Origin: Pseudomonas cavernae
GTDB taxonomy: Bacteria > Pseudomonadota > Gammaproteobacteria > Pseudomonadales > Pseudomonadaceae
Length of the DNA: 64,000 bases
NCBI RefSeq assembly: GCF_003595175.1
Contig: NZ_CP032419.1
Location: 4,464,001-4,528,000, forward strand
Direction of reading: 5' to 3'
This document shows, piece by piece, positions 10,901-20,363 of the stretch. A model generated the notes under the pieces. That model was not told the DNA's origin. It made no database searches and worked only from the letters and a program-made list of their open reading frames with translations. Numbering within the stretch: position 1 is the first letter of the stretch; each line of letters opens with the position of its first letter. The position numbers and the translations under genes were made by a program.

Positions 10901-11277
10901 ACTGGTCGCTGACCGACACCGTCACCCGCGTCACCATCAAGGTCGGCCTGGCCTACGAGAGCGACCTGCCGCTGGCGCGCAAGCTGATGATGCAGGCCTG
11001 CCTGGAAAACGCCCGGGTGCTGCGCGACCCCGAGCCGCTGCTGTACTTCCTCACCGTCAGCGCCAGCACCTTCGATTACGAACTGCGCTTCCATGTGCGC
11101 GAACTGGGCGACCGCAACCCGGCCACCGACGAGATCCTCACCCGCATCGTCGACAGCTTCCGCGAGCATGGCGTGGAGATGTCTTTCAACCAGGTCGACG
11201 TGTTCGTCAAGAACCTCGAGGGCCAGCAAGGTCAGCTGGTGGCCGGCAAGCCCCTACCGCCAGCCAGCGCCGGCTAA
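7975..11277 (+). CDS. mscK: Large mechanosensitive channel of the MscK/KefA family
   Basis: An inner-membrane tension-gated channel that releases ions on hypo-osmotic shock. A signal peptide (MPLLRTFFAAALLGLCLTAQ...) precedes a long periplasmic, coiled-coil-rich region (about 25-450, heavy in Gln/Leu/Glu). Many membrane segments follow (about 480-850), then the MscS core with GFGLQAIFANFVSGLIILFE, RPVRIGDVV and the beta domain motif IIVPNQTFITDQLINWS. At 1100 aa it matches MscK/KefA rather than the roughly 290-aa MscS. The ribosome site is weak. The gene probably shares a transcript with nhaP2. Confidence 0.9.
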   Translation: MPLLRTFFAAALLGLCLTAQPLQAAEPPSSSAVQRSLDSLAERKLADADMQAIKQVLEDTLRLLTQKDDSEQRLAQLKQQLAGAPRQIGEAQRELARLQATPPVTVAKRYASSSVAQLDQLLSDRNNQLAEWQQELAAANSLIVTAQTRPERAQAEISKGQARTQAINSILKLGKDDGKPLSSERRDQLNAELAMLSAQAQLRREELAANSQLQDLGNAQRDLLDERIRRAEQESRDLQSLINEQRREQSERTVAELSREAQKAGSGNLLASESEANLKLSDYLLRSTERLNLLTQKNLEAKQQLDNLNQVDQALDEQISVLQGSLLLAKILYQQKQALPKIAVDRNLADEIADIRLYQFEINQQREQISNPEAYVEKILAGQPPAEITAALRATLTELVATRSGLLERLNREMSAVLNEAITLQLNQKQLQSTTTTLRATLDEQMFWIPSNKPLDLAWLKSTPHLLERQLSAVPWGSAIKELGAGLIDKPLVFLPLLLLIGLLLWKRSYLMQKASALHQDIGHYKHDSQLHTPLALLLTLLLALPGTLLLALAGFALQMDARGQNIALGAALIQMAQAWLVFFTAQRVLAPSGVAELHFRWPRPQVAYLRTQVRRFGLVVLALVAVVTVAERQPQALAGDIIGIAVVLTCYALMSWLMASLLLNPPTRERASAFRLLLGLAFTALPLVLFVAVCLGYYYTALRLTDRLIDTVYLLLLWLVLEAALVRGLSVAARRLAYQRALSKRQAQAKEGADSDVVEEPTLDIEQVNQQSLRLISLTLLVAFVIALYWVWADLISVFAYLDNVTLYQYSSGSGAAAVQVPLSLSDLLGALVILAITVALARNLPGLLEVLVLSRLSLAQGSAYAATTLLSYAIIGFGSVSTLSTLGVSWDKLQWLAAALSVGIGFGLQAIFANFVSGLIILFERPVRIGDVVTIGALSGTVSRIRIRATTITDFDRKEIIVPNQTFITDQLINWSLTDTVTRVTIKVGLAYESDLPLARKLMMQACLENARVLRDPEPLLYFLTVSASTFDYELRFHVRELGDRNPATDEILTRIVDSFREHGVEMSFNQVDVFVKNLEGQQGQLVAGKPLPPASAG

Positions 11278-11327
11278 AGTGCTGCGCGCTGGACGCTGCG
11301 CGGCGACTGCTCGCACAATGCCGGTGA

Positions 11328-12857
<1,530 letters not shown>

Positions 12858-12884
12858 GTCCAGGGCCTGCCCCCAAGCGACGCA

Positions 12885-13595
12885 TCAATCGGCGCCGCGC
12901 GGCGCCTCACCCTCGGCGACCCGACCACGGGCCTCGGCCTCGCGACCCCGGGCATCGCCGACATCACTGACACCGTCCTGGCCACGGGCCGCTTCACCCT
13001 CGGCATCCCGGCCACGAGCCTCGGCGTCCCGACCCCGGTCATCGCCGACATCATTGGCACCGTCCTGGCCGCGGGCCGCTTCGCCCTCGGCGTCCCGACC
13101 ACGGGCCTCGGCCTCACCCCGGGCATGCTCGCCCTCGGCGCCCCGGCCACTGTGGGCGCTGCCGGGGCCGCGATTGCCATGATCGCCGGCCGCCGCGCCG
13201 TCGCCGCTGTGACCGCCGTCACCGCTGTGACCGCTGCTGCCCGAACCACCGTGACCACCACCGGAGCTACCGCTGCCCGAGCCGCCGCCATGGCCACCAC
13301 CGCCGCCACCGCTGCCCGAGCCGCCGCCATGGCCACCACCGCCGCCACCTGAACCACCACCGCCGCCCGAGCCACCACCGCCGCCACCCGAGCCGCCTCC
13401 ACCGCCGGAGCCGCCACCGCCACCACCCGAGCCACCTCCGCCTCCGCCACCACCACCCGAGCCGCCACCGCCACCGCTACCACCTTCTCTGGCATCTGCA
13501 GTGGGAATCAACTGAGTAGAAAGCGGTGTGAGCACCGCTCCTGCGAACAGCAGCGAGCAAATCGCCAAGGCGAGCAACTTCTTTTTCTGATTCAT
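12885..13595 (-). CDS. Secreted glycine-rich repeat protein, function unknown
   Basis: A predicted 236-aa protein not recognised by function. The N-terminal MNQKKKLLALAICSLLFAGA signal sequence is followed by a likely TADA cleavage site. Residues about 38-120 are runs of glycine broken by Ser and His (GGGGHGGGSGSG units). The C-terminal third is a hydrophilic repeat of about 29 residues, AEARGRDAEGEAARGQDG plus an NDVGD-type tail, present about 2.6 times. The DNA is correspondingly repetitive (12890-13490). The ATG at 13595 has a GAGGTG site. An extracellular matrix, adhesive or metal-binding role is possible but is speculation. Transcribed divergently from the TauE-like permease. Confidence 0.75.
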   Translation of the reverse strand: MNQKKKLLALAICSLLFAGAVLTPLSTQLIPTADAREGGSGGGGGSGGGGGGGGGSGGGGGGSGGGGGSGGGGGGSGGGGGSGGGGGGHGGGSGSGGGGGGHGGGSGSGSSGGGHGGSGSSGHSGDGGHSGDGAAAGDHGNRGPGSAHSGRGAEGEHARGEAEARGRDAEGEAARGQDGANDVGDDRGRDAEARGRDAEGEAARGQDGVSDVGDARGREAEARGRVAEGEAPRGAD

Positions 13596-13830
13596 GAGAC
13601 ACCTCGCGTTAAAAGCAGGACTTAAGGGGGCTCCCCATCCACAGCGTAGACACATCCGGTTACAGGCGGTTCCTGCTCGACCGACGGGCGCTCCCAGCAG
13701 CCACGTTTAAATAATCAGATCGCATATAAACCTGCCCAAACATTCTTAGACTCTCTAATAAAAGCCGATTATCGTTTGCGACCGTTTTATTCCAGCCTGT
13801 TCTACCACCCGCTGTCAGGCGCACCCCTGC

Positions 13831-14808
13831 ATGAAAATCCGCGATCTCGACCTCAGCCCCAGCCCGCTCAATGCCGAACACCTGGCCCTGGGACTGCCGC
13901 CGGTGGAAGACTTTGTCTCGCACCCGGCCGACCATCCGGTGCTGCGCGCCGCCATGTGGTTCGCCGTGCTGACCCTGTGCGGCCTGTTGCTGTTCCTCGC
14001 CTGGCGCCTGTTCTTCGGTGACAACGGCGGCAGCAGCGGTCTGCAGATCATCGAGCGCACGCTGAACAGCCCGACCTTCTGGAGCGCCGTGGCGGTCGGC
14101 TTCTTCGCCCAGGTCATCGATGGCGCGCTGGGCATGGCCTATGGCATCACGGCCACCACCTTCCTGCTCAGCGCCGGCGCCTCCCCGGCCGCCGCCAGCG
14201 CCAGCGTGCATATCGCCGAGGTGTTCACCACCGGCCTGTCGGGGATTTCCCACGTCAAACTGGGCAACGTCAACAAAGGGCTGTTCCTGCGCCTGCTGCT
14301 ACCGGGCATCATCGGCGCCGTGCTCGGCGCGGTGCTGATCACCCAGTTCGATGGCAAGGCGCTCAAACCCTTCATCTCCGCATACCTGCTGCTGATGGGG
14401 CTGTACATCCTGAGCAAGGCCTATCGCCATGTGCACCAGCGCAAACAGCCCAGACACGTGGCCAAGCTGGCGCTGTTCGGCGGCTTCGTCGATGCCGCCG
14501 GCGGCGGTGGCTGGGGGCCGGTGGTCACCAGCAGCCTGCTCAGCTCGGGCAGCGACCCGCGCACCACCATCGGCTCGGTCAACTTCGCCGAATTTTTCCT
14601 GACCATTTCCAGCGCTACTTCGTTCATTCTCCTGGCCGGCCAGCCGGACACCTGGAAGCTGGTCGCCGGCCTGGTGCTCGGCGGCCTGTTCGCCGCGCCC
14701 TTCGCCGCCCTGCTGTGCAAGAAGCTGTCGGCGCGCACCCTGCTGACCATCGTTGGCTGCCTGATCGTGCTGATCAGCGCCTACAACATCTACCAGTCGC
14801 TGGTCTGA
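13831..14808 (+). CDS. TauE/SafE family membrane permease
   Basis: A multi-pass inner-membrane protein of the sulfite/anion exporter family. A short cytosolic N-terminus leads into hydrophobic segments from about residue 45. Two half-repeats carry the Gly/Ala-rich motifs QVIDGALGMAYG and GGFVDAAGGGGWGPV, typical of TauE/SafE. The 325-aa length is on the long side because of the N-terminal extension. Family members export sulfite, sulfoacetate or related anions; the substrate here is unknown. The ribosome site before the ATG is poor. The 235-bp upstream gap is AT-rich and should hold divergent promoters. Confidence 0.82.
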   Translation: MKIRDLDLSPSPLNAEHLALGLPPVEDFVSHPADHPVLRAAMWFAVLTLCGLLLFLAWRLFFGDNGGSSGLQIIERTLNSPTFWSAVAVGFFAQVIDGALGMAYGITATTFLLSAGASPAAASASVHIAEVFTTGLSGISHVKLGNVNKGLFLRLLLPGIIGAVLGAVLITQFDGKALKPFISAYLLLMGLYILSKAYRHVHQRKQPRHVAKLALFGGFVDAAGGGGWGPVVTSSLLSSGSDPRTTIGSVNFAEFFLTISSATSFILLAGQPDTWKLVAGLVLGGLFAAPFAALLCKKLSARTLLTIVGCLIVLISAYNIYQSLV

Positions 14809-14873
14809 GGCCGCGCTTGATTTCCCTGGGCGGCGGCTCCAGATAAGCAGGCAACTGCCTCCGGAGTACCGCC

Positions 14874-15308
14874 ATGAGCGACGCCCTGCTGATCCCCTGC
14901 CCGCACTGCAACGGCCTCAACCGTATTCCCGCCGCGCGCCTCGGCGACGCGCCGCGTTGCGGGCGCTGCCAGCAGGCGGTATTGCCCGGCCAACCGTTCG
15001 AATTGAACCAAGCCAGCTACAGCAGCCAACTCAAGGGCGATTTGCCGCTGCTGGTCGACGTCTGGGCCAGTTGGTGCGGTCCCTGCCGGGCCTTCGCGCC
15101 GACCTTCCAGCAGGCCGCCGACCAGCTCAGCGGTCGCTGCCGCCTGGCCAAGCTGGACAGCGAAGCCCACCCGCAGCTCGCCGGCCAACTGGGCATCCGC
15201 TCGATCCCCAGCCTGATCCTGTTCAAGGACGGCCGCGAAGTCGCCCGCCAGAGCGGCGCCCTGCCACTGCCACGACTGCTGAGCTGGCTGCGCCAACACG
15301 GGATCTGA
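14874..15308 (+). CDS. trxC: Thioredoxin 2 (zinc-binding)
   Basis: A cytosolic disulfide reductase. The N-terminal zinc ribbon uses Cys9-Cys12 and Cys29-Cys32 (CPHC / CGRC). It is followed by a thioredoxin fold with active site W67-CGPC (68-71) and the cis-proline segment RSIPSLI. The 144-aa length is normal for TrxC. A CGGAG site precedes the ATG. Redox-regulated TrxC can serve enzymes such as the MsrA encoded 12 kb upstream, although no direct link is visible here. Confidence 0.93.
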   Translation: MSDALLIPCPHCNGLNRIPAARLGDAPRCGRCQQAVLPGQPFELNQASYSSQLKGDLPLLVDVWASWCGPCRAFAPTFQQAADQLSGRCRLAKLDSEAHPQLAGQLGIRSIPSLILFKDGREVARQSGALPLPRLLSWLRQHGI

Positions 15309-15401
15309 GTGTTTCCGTCAATCGCCGGCGCGCGCAATGGCCATTGCCTTGCCGCGCCCACCGGTTAGGCTGGTGCTCCGACCACCACCAGGAGCACCGC
15401 C

Positions 15402-15845
15402 ATGCCGCTGCCCGCCGAGCTTGCCCGCGTGCTTACCGAAGAAAAGATCGCCTTCGTCAAACGCATGAACCTCAAGGCCGAAGTCCTCGAGCCCGGCTTC
15501 GTGCGCCTGCTGGCACCGCTGGCCGGCAACGAGAATCACATCGGCAGCATGTACGCCGGCGCCCTGTTCACCCTCGCCGAAGTGCCCGGCGGCGCGCTGT
15601 TCGCCACCAGCTTCGACCACCAGCGCTTCTACCCCATCGTCAAGGAACTCAACCTGCGCTTCCGTCGCCCGGCGACCGGCGATATCCGCGTCGAGGCACG
15701 GCTCGAGGCAGAAGAGATCGAACGCCTGCAGAACGAAGCCAGCGCCAAGGGCAAGGCCGAGTATCTGCTGGAACTGCAGCTAACCGATGACAGTGGCGAG
15801 ATAGTGGCCGAGAGCCGCGGCCTCTACCAATTGCGCGCGCACTGA
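15402..15845 (+). CDS. Hotdog-fold thioesterase (PaaI / YiiD C-terminal type)
   Basis: A 147-aa single hotdog domain. NHIGSMYAGALFTLAE is the family's helix and active-site region, and KELNLRFRRPATGDIRVEA is the following beta-strand. Such proteins hydrolyse acyl-CoA or acyl-ACP thioesters. The specific substrate is unknown. A CAGGAG ribosome site supports the ATG. It lies 93 bp after trxC and 103 bp before the stress protein gene. Confidence 0.8.
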   Translation: MPLPAELARVLTEEKIAFVKRMNLKAEVLEPGFVRLLAPLAGNENHIGSMYAGALFTLAEVPGGALFATSFDHQRFYPIVKELNLRFRRPATGDIRVEARLEAEEIERLQNEASAKGKAEYLLELQLTDDSGEIVAESRGLYQLRAH

Positions 15846-15948
15846 CGCCTGACCTTGCCCTGAAGCCAAATGGGGGCTATGCCATGTGACACACTCAAAA
15901 CCCACCAGAGGTTTCGCGGCGCCGACGAGGCGCCGGGAGGGTCGCTCT

Positions 15949-16746
15949 ATGGTCAAACACATCCTCATCGCCCACGACTTGCGCAGCACTGCCGATCTCG
16001 CCCTACGCCGCGCCGCCCAGCTGGCACGCCAGCACCACGCCCAGCTGACGCTGCTGCATATACTCGACAGCAGCCTGCCCACCGCCGCTCAGGAAAGCGC
16101 GCAACAGGCGCTCGACAGCAGCCTGACCCGCTTCGCCCCGCCCGGCAGCACACTACGCCTGTGCTACGGCCGGCCGGCCGAAGGCGTGCTGGAGCAGGTG
16201 CAGGAACTGGGCGCCGACCTGCTGGTGCTCGGTGCCCATCACCATCGCCACGAATTCTTTTCCGGCACCACCCTGGACCGCATCGCCCGCCGCTGCCCGG
16301 TGCCGCTGCTGCTGGCCTCGCGCGACGACGCCGCGCCCTACCAGCGGGCCCTGGCCGCCCTGGACTTCTCGCTCTGCGCCTGCACCGCCTTCGGTCAGGC
16401 CTATCGCCTGCTGCCGGCCGGCGCCGAGCTGCATGCGCTGCACGTGTTCGAGACACCCAGGGGCTCGGCGGCAGAGGTGGAGGCGCAGCTCACCACCCAG
16501 TGCGCGCTGATCGAACAGCTGCTGCATGACGAAGCGCAGAACCTACCCGCCAAGGGGCCCAGGCTTAGCCACAATGTGCAGCCGGGCAGCCTGCCACAGA
16601 CGCTCCATGAAGCCCTCGGCAGCCGCCAACCGCAATTGCTGGTGCTCGGCAGCCATGGGCGCAGCGCACTGTCCCAGGCCCTGCTCGGCAGCCTGGCGCA
16701 GCACTGCCTGCATAAGGCGCCCTGCGACGTGTTGGTGGTGCGCTAA
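15949..16746 (+). CDS. Tandem universal stress protein
   Basis: A predicted 265-aa protein with two UspA domains (about 1-140 and 145-265). Each starts with a beta-strand pattern (KHILIAHDL) and ends with an ATP-binding-like loop: LGAHHHRHEFFSGTTLDRIA in the first and LGSHGRSALSQALLGSLA in the second. UspE-like tandem proteins act in stress survival. The start is taken at ATG 15949 behind GGGAGGG; the open frame from 15886 adds an unconserved basic stretch. Confidence 0.87.
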   Translation: MVKHILIAHDLRSTADLALRRAAQLARQHHAQLTLLHILDSSLPTAAQESAQQALDSSLTRFAPPGSTLRLCYGRPAEGVLEQVQELGADLLVLGAHHHRHEFFSGTTLDRIARRCPVPLLLASRDDAAPYQRALAALDFSLCACTAFGQAYRLLPAGAELHALHVFETPRGSAAEVEAQLTTQCALIEQLLHDEAQNLPAKGPRLSHNVQPGSLPQTLHEALGSRQPQLLVLGSHGRSALSQALLGSLAQHCLHKAPCDVLVVR

Positions 16747-16783
16747 GAGGCCGCCCCGGACCCTCGCCAGGGTTGCCCTGCAC

Positions 16784-16806
16784 AAAAAAGGCGCCGAATG
16801 GCGCCC
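16784..16806 (-). terminator. Intrinsic terminator for the ParA-type gene
   Basis: Read on the minus strand, a GGGCGCC-ATTC-GGCGCC hairpin is followed by TTTTTT, 19 bp beyond the ParA stop. The plus-strand side has no T-tract. Confidence 0.75.
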
Positions 16807-16824
16807 TCGATCTCAACGACGGGC

Positions 16825-17598
16825 TTAACCCTTGCCCTCCAGCACCCGGTGCAGCTCGACGAACTGCTGACTGAGCTTGTGCCGCGGCTCCAGATGGATC
16901 AGCGGCATGCAGGCCTGGTGCGACTCGCGCATCTTCACCGAACTCATCAGGTATACCGGCAACACCGGCATGTCTTCGGCGATCAGCTCGTCGAGCAACT
17001 GTTGCGGCAGGCTGGCGCGCGGCTGGAACTGGTTGACCACGATGCCCTCGACCTGCAGGTCCTCGTTGTGATCCTCCTTGAGCTCGGCGATCTCCTGCAG
17101 CAGGCCGTACAGCGCCTGGCGCGAGAAGCTGTCGCAGTCGAAGGGAATCAGGCAGCGATCGGCGGCGATCAGTGCGGAAATCGCGTAGAAATTCAGCGCT
17201 GGCGGGGTATCCAGGTAGATCCGCTCGTAATCCTCGTCCAGCTCTTCCAGCAGTTTGCGCAGCTTGTTGATCTTGTGCTTCGCCTCCAGCTTCGGCTGCA
17301 GGTCGGCCAGCTCGGCGGTGGCGGTGATCACGTGCAGGTTGTCGAACGGCGTCTCATAGATGTCGACCTTGCCCTTCTTGGCGAAGGGCCCGGACGCCAG
17401 GGTCTGCTTGAAGAAGTCGGCGATGCCCATGGGGATATCGTCGCCGGTCAGGCCGGTGAGGTAATGGGTGGAGTTGGCCTGGGCGTCGAGATCGACCAAC
17501 AACGTGCGGTAACCCTCCGCCGCACTCACCGCCGCCAAGTTGCAGGCGATGCTGGACTTGCCCACTCCGCCTTTCTGGTTGAATACCACGCGCCGCAT
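16825..17598 (-). CDS. Orphan ParA/MinD-type ATPase
   Basis: A 257-aa ATPase with a deviant Walker A KGGVGKSS at 9-16 and [10 protein letters not shown] as the switch region. The start at ATG 17598 has an AGGGGGTG site; the longer open frame to 17769 adds non-conserved sequence. ParA proteins use ATP-dependent DNA or membrane binding to position cargo. No ParB or parS site is next to it, so it is not a plasmid or chromosome partition pair in this window. PAO1 has a ParA-like gene at the same place (PA5028, from memory). The cargo is unknown. Confidence 0.85.
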   Translation of the reverse strand: MRRVVFNQKGGVGKSSIACNLAAVSAAEGYRTLLVDLDAQANSTHYLTGLTGDDIPMGIADFFKQTLASGPFAKKGKVDIYETPFDNLHVITATAELADLQPKLEAKHKINKLRKLLEELDEDYERIYLDTPPALNFYAISALIAADRCLIPFDCDSFSRQALYGLLQEIAELKEDHNEDLQVEGIVVNQFQPRASLPQQLLDELIAEDMPVLPVYLMSSVKMRESHQACMPLIHLEPRHKLSQQFVELHRVLEGKG

Positions 17599-17697
17599 CG
17601 CACACCCCCTGATCACATGAATAGCCCTGGAGTCTATGCAAAGGCCATGACAAGGGCGAGTGGCAAGGCTGATTCGTCCGGCAAATGTAACCAGGAT

Positions 17698-17726
17698 TTG
17701 CCTGCATCCGGCCCGCTCTGGATAAT
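17698..17726 (+). promoter_or_regulatory. Candidate promoter of the aryl-polyene operon
   Basis: TTGCCT (17698-17703) and GATAAT (17721-17726) are separated by exactly 17 bp in the 220-bp gap between the divergent ParA gene and the first aryl-polyene gene. This would give a leader of roughly 85 nt. No regulator gene lies nearby. It was read by eye only. Confidence 0.4.
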
Positions 17727-17818
17727 GCCGGCAGTCTGCCACGGCACCCCGGTCAGGCTGCGCAGTCAAAGCCTATGGAAGGGATGCCCGGAAAGGGCCG
17801 CAAAGAGCTCTCTATCTA

Positions 17819-18532
17819 ATGCATTTCAGGATCGAACAATGGCGAGCTTGGGCCCCGGGCCTGGACAGTGCGGCCGACTGGCACGCCTGGAGCCACACCC
17901 CAGTCGCCCAGCCTGACGACGGCCAGCAGCCGGACGTCGGCTTCCTCCCCGCCCTGCAACGTCGCCGCCTCAGCCGCCTGGCGCGGATGATGTTTCATGT
18001 CGCCTGGCCGTTGGCCGACGGCCGGGGCCCGCTGCCACTGGTGTTCGCCTCGCGCCACGGCGAAACCTCGCGCACCCTGGCGGTGCTCGAAGACCTCGGC
18101 CGCGGCGAGCCGCTGTCGCCGACCCAGTTCAGCCTCTCGGTGCACAACGCGATCATCGGCCTGTGGTCGATCCTGCGCGGCGACACCAGCGAGATGAGCG
18201 CCATGGCCGCCGCAGGCGACGGCCTCGAGCAGGCCCTGCTGGAAGCCGCCGGTCTGCTCGGCGACGGCGCCGCGGCGGTGCTGCTGGTGGTCGCCGAAGA
18301 ACTGCCGCCGGCGCTGTACCGGCCGTCCATCGACGACGTGCCGTTCTCCTACGCCCTGGCCCTGCGCCTGAGCGCCACGCCCGACTGGCAGCTCGAGCTG
18401 GCCAGCGGCGACGGCCCGCGCAGCGCCTGGCCGCATTCCCTGGAACTGGTGCGCGCGCTGAGCCTGCACCGGACCACCCTGCAACATCACTGCAAAGGTC
18501 GCCAATGGAACTGGTCACGCAGCAAGGCATGA
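17819..18532 (+). CDS. Aryl-polyene chain-length-factor-like partial ketosynthase
   Basis: A 237-aa protein resembling the stand-alone N-terminal beta-ketoacyl synthase domain (ketoacyl-synt_2) found first in many aryl-polyene clusters (ApeC type). Sequence such as LSPTQFSLSVHNAIIGLWS marks the KS fold, but the place of the catalytic cysteine is taken by GDTSEMSAMAAAGDG and no active-site Cys is visible. It should pair with a full ketosynthase and influence chain length rather than condense. It is the first gene of the operon. Its 3' end overlaps the acyltransferase start. Confidence 0.82.
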   Translation: MHFRIEQWRAWAPGLDSAADWHAWSHTPVAQPDDGQQPDVGFLPALQRRRLSRLARMMFHVAWPLADGRGPLPLVFASRHGETSRTLAVLEDLGRGEPLSPTQFSLSVHNAIIGLWSILRGDTSEMSAMAAAGDGLEQALLEAAGLLGDGAAAVLLVVAEELPPALYRPSIDDVPFSYALALRLSATPDWQLELASGDGPRSAWPHSLELVRALSLHRTTLQHHCKGRQWNWSRSKA

Positions 18533-19314
18533 GTCCCTACAGCGCGCCCTGGTGGTGGCGACTGATCGCCACCGCGCTGAGCTTCAGCCTGTTCGGCATC
18601 GGCGGCGTGCTGCTGCGCGTGCTGGTGTTCCCGCTGCTCGGCCTGCTGCCGGGCGACGCCCGGGTCCGTCGCACCCGCGCGCGCCGGGTGGTCAGCCGCA
18701 GCTTCCGCTGGTTCGTCGAATTCATGTTCCGCAGCGGCGTGCTGACCTACGAAGTGGAAGGCGCCGAGCGCCTCGGCCGTCCCGGGCAGATGGTGATCGC
18801 CAACCACCCCTCGCTGATCGACGTGGTGGTGCTGATCGCCTTCATCCGCGACGCCAACTGCGTGGTCAAGCAGAGCCTGTGGGACAACCCGTGCATGCAC
18901 GGGCCGATCCACGCCTGCGGCTACATCAGCAACAGCGGCAGCCTGGACATGCTCGACGAAGCCGCCGCCGCGCTGCAGGCCGGCGAGACGCTGATCGTCT
19001 TCCCCGAAGGCACGCGCACCACGCCCGGCCAGGCGCCGCAATTCCACCGCGGCGCCGCCGCCATCGCCCTGCGCGGCGCCCAGCTGGTCACCCCGGTGGT
19101 GATCAGCGTCAGCCCGACCACCCTGACCAAGGCCGAGCCCTGGTACAGCATTCCGTCGCGACGTTTCCATTTCCGCCTGCGCGTCGGTCAGGATATCGAC
19201 CCACGCCAGTTCAGCGCCCTGGGCCCCGCGCCCGTCGCCTCGCGCAAGCTGAATGACCATTTGCACCAGCACTTTATGAAGGAGCTCGCCGAAGATGAGC
19301 GATCTGCAACTTGA
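18505..19314 (+). CDS. PlsC-type acyltransferase (aryl polyene)
   Basis: A membrane-associated lysophospholipid acyltransferase-like enzyme of 269 aa. A hydrophobic N-terminal segment (about 20-50) is followed by the acyltransferase motif NHPSLID (a variant of NHX4D) and the FPEGTRTTPG block. It probably acylates a glycerol or lipid carrier to anchor the polyene. ATG 18505 has AAAGGT upstream and overlaps the previous gene by 28 bp. ATG 18529 (overlap ATGA) is an alternative with a worse ribosome site. Confidence 0.82.
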   Translation: MELVTQQGMSPYSAPWWWRLIATALSFSLFGIGGVLLRVLVFPLLGLLPGDARVRRTRARRVVSRSFRWFVEFMFRSGVLTYEVEGAERLGRPGQMVIANHPSLIDVVVLIAFIRDANCVVKQSLWDNPCMHGPIHACGYISNSGSLDMLDEAAAALQAGETLIVFPEGTRTTPGQAPQFHRGAAAIALRGAQLVTPVVISVSPTTLTKAEPWYSIPSRRFHFRLRVGQDIDPRQFSALGPAPVASRKLNDHLHQHFMKELAEDERSAT

Positions 19315-19555
19315 GATCAAAAGCCTGATCATCGAGGCCCTCGGCCTCGAAGACATGACCACCGATGACCTGGCCGCCGACCTGACCCTGTTCGGCGACG
19401 GCCTCGGCCTGGACTCGGTGGACGCCCTGGAACTCGGCCTGGCCATCCAGAAACGCTTCGGCATCAAGATCGACGCCGAAGCCAAGGACACCCGCAAGCA
19501 TTTCGCCAACGTGGCCAGCCTGGCGGCTTTCGTCAGCGCCCACCAAGCCGCGTGA
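19295..19555 (+). CDS. Acyl carrier protein 1 (aryl polyene)
   Basis: An 86-aa acidic helical carrier with the phosphopantetheine motif GLDSVDALEL, Ser41. An AAGGAG site lies inside the upstream acyltransferase gene, which it overlaps by 20 bp. Aryl-polyene clusters typically have two ACPs, one thought to carry the growing chain; which of the pair does so here is not readable. Confidence 0.9.
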   Translation: MSDLQLEIKSLIIEALGLEDMTTDDLAADLTLFGDGLGLDSVDALELGLAIQKRFGIKIDAEAKDTRKHFANVASLAAFVSAHQAA

Positions 19556-19566
19556 AGGACAGCCCC

Positions 19567-19824
19567 ATGCAGAACCGTGACGAAATCTTTGCCAGCCTGC
19601 GCGACACCCTGGTCGAGCTGTTCGAGCTGGACCCGGCGCAGATCACCCTGGAGGCCAACCTCTACCAGGACCTGGAAATCGACAGCATCGACGCGGTCGA
19701 CCTGATCGACCACATCAAGCGCCAGACCGGCAAGAAGATCGCCGCCGAGGACTTCAAGTCGGTGCGCACCGTCCATGACGTGGTCGAGGCGGTGTTCCGC
19801 CTGGTGTCCGCGGAAGGCCTATGA
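19567..19824 (+). CDS. Acyl carrier protein 2 (aryl polyene)
   Basis: An 85-aa carrier with motif EIDSIDAVDL, Ser40. The ATG at 19567 follows AAGGACA. A GTG at 19552 overlapping the previous stop (GTGA) is an alternative that adds five residues. It differs clearly in sequence from the first carrier, so the two are not a recent duplicate. Confidence 0.9.
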   Translation: MQNRDEIFASLRDTLVELFELDPAQITLEANLYQDLEIDSIDAVDLIDHIKRQTGKKIAAEDFKSVRTVHDVVEAVFRLVSAEGL

Positions 19825-20363
19825 GCCGCCTGCTCGGCCTGCTGCTGGTCGTGGCCGGCCTGGCCTACCCGTTCGTCGTGCACTACGGCCTCGACCACCA
19901 GCTGCCGCCGCGCCTGCTCGCCCTGCTGCTCGGCGGCCTGTGGCTGGCGCGCCTGTTCGCCCGCGGCCCCGGCAACCGCTGGATGGCGCTGGCCGCACTG
20001 GGCTTCTGTCTGCTGCTCGGCGTGGCCGGCGAGCCGGGGCTGTTGCGCTGGTATCCGGTGCTGATGAGCGCCCTGCTGCTGACGGTGTTCGGCCTCAGCC
20101 TGCGTTCCGGCATGCCGCTGGTCGAGCGTCTGGCGCGCCTGCGCGAGCCCGAGCTGCCGGCCGTGGCGGTGCGCTACACGCGCCAGGTCACGGTGGTCTG
20201 GAGCCTGTTCTTCCTGGTCAACGGCCTGATCGCCGCCGCCCTCACCCTGTGGGCGCCGCTGGCCTGGTGGACGCTGTACAACGGCCTGATTGCCTATGGG
20301 CTGATGGGCTTGCTGTTCGCCGGCGAGTGGCTGGTGCGCCAGCGCGTGCGGAGGTTCGCGTGA
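19821..20363 (+). CDS. Small multi-pass membrane protein of the aryl-polyene cluster
   Basis: 180 aa with about five hydrophobic segments and little else. It matches the conserved COG4648-like membrane protein found beside the two ACPs in aryl-polyene clusters. Its function is unknown; a role in membrane tethering of the biosynthetic complex is a guess. It starts with an ATGA overlap on ACP 2 and ends in a GTGA overlap with the ligase. Confidence 0.78.
   Translation: MSRLLGLLLVVAGLAYPFVVHYGLDHQLPPRLLALLLGGLWLARLFARGPGNRWMALAALGFCLLLGVAGEPGLLRWYPVLMSALLLTVFGLSLRSGMPLVERLARLREPELPAVAVRYTRQVTVVWSLFFLVNGLIAAALTLWAPLAWWTLYNGLIAYGLMGLLFAGEWLVRQRVRRFA

Noticed and set aside
9148..11229. 693-codon minus-strand frame opposite mscK
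   Set aside because: Its translation is Gln/Gly/His/Asp-rich and typical of antisense to Leu/Ala-rich membrane genes; the sense strand encodes a complete MscS-type core.
12890..13490. Repetitive tract that could be mistaken for a CRISPR array or a satellite
   Set aside because: Repeats are direct, in frame, without unique equal-length spacers, and encode the glycine-rich secreted protein.
16825..17598. Plasmid or chromosome partition locus
   Set aside because: No ParB gene, no parS-like palindrome and no replication initiator next to the ParA-type ATPase.
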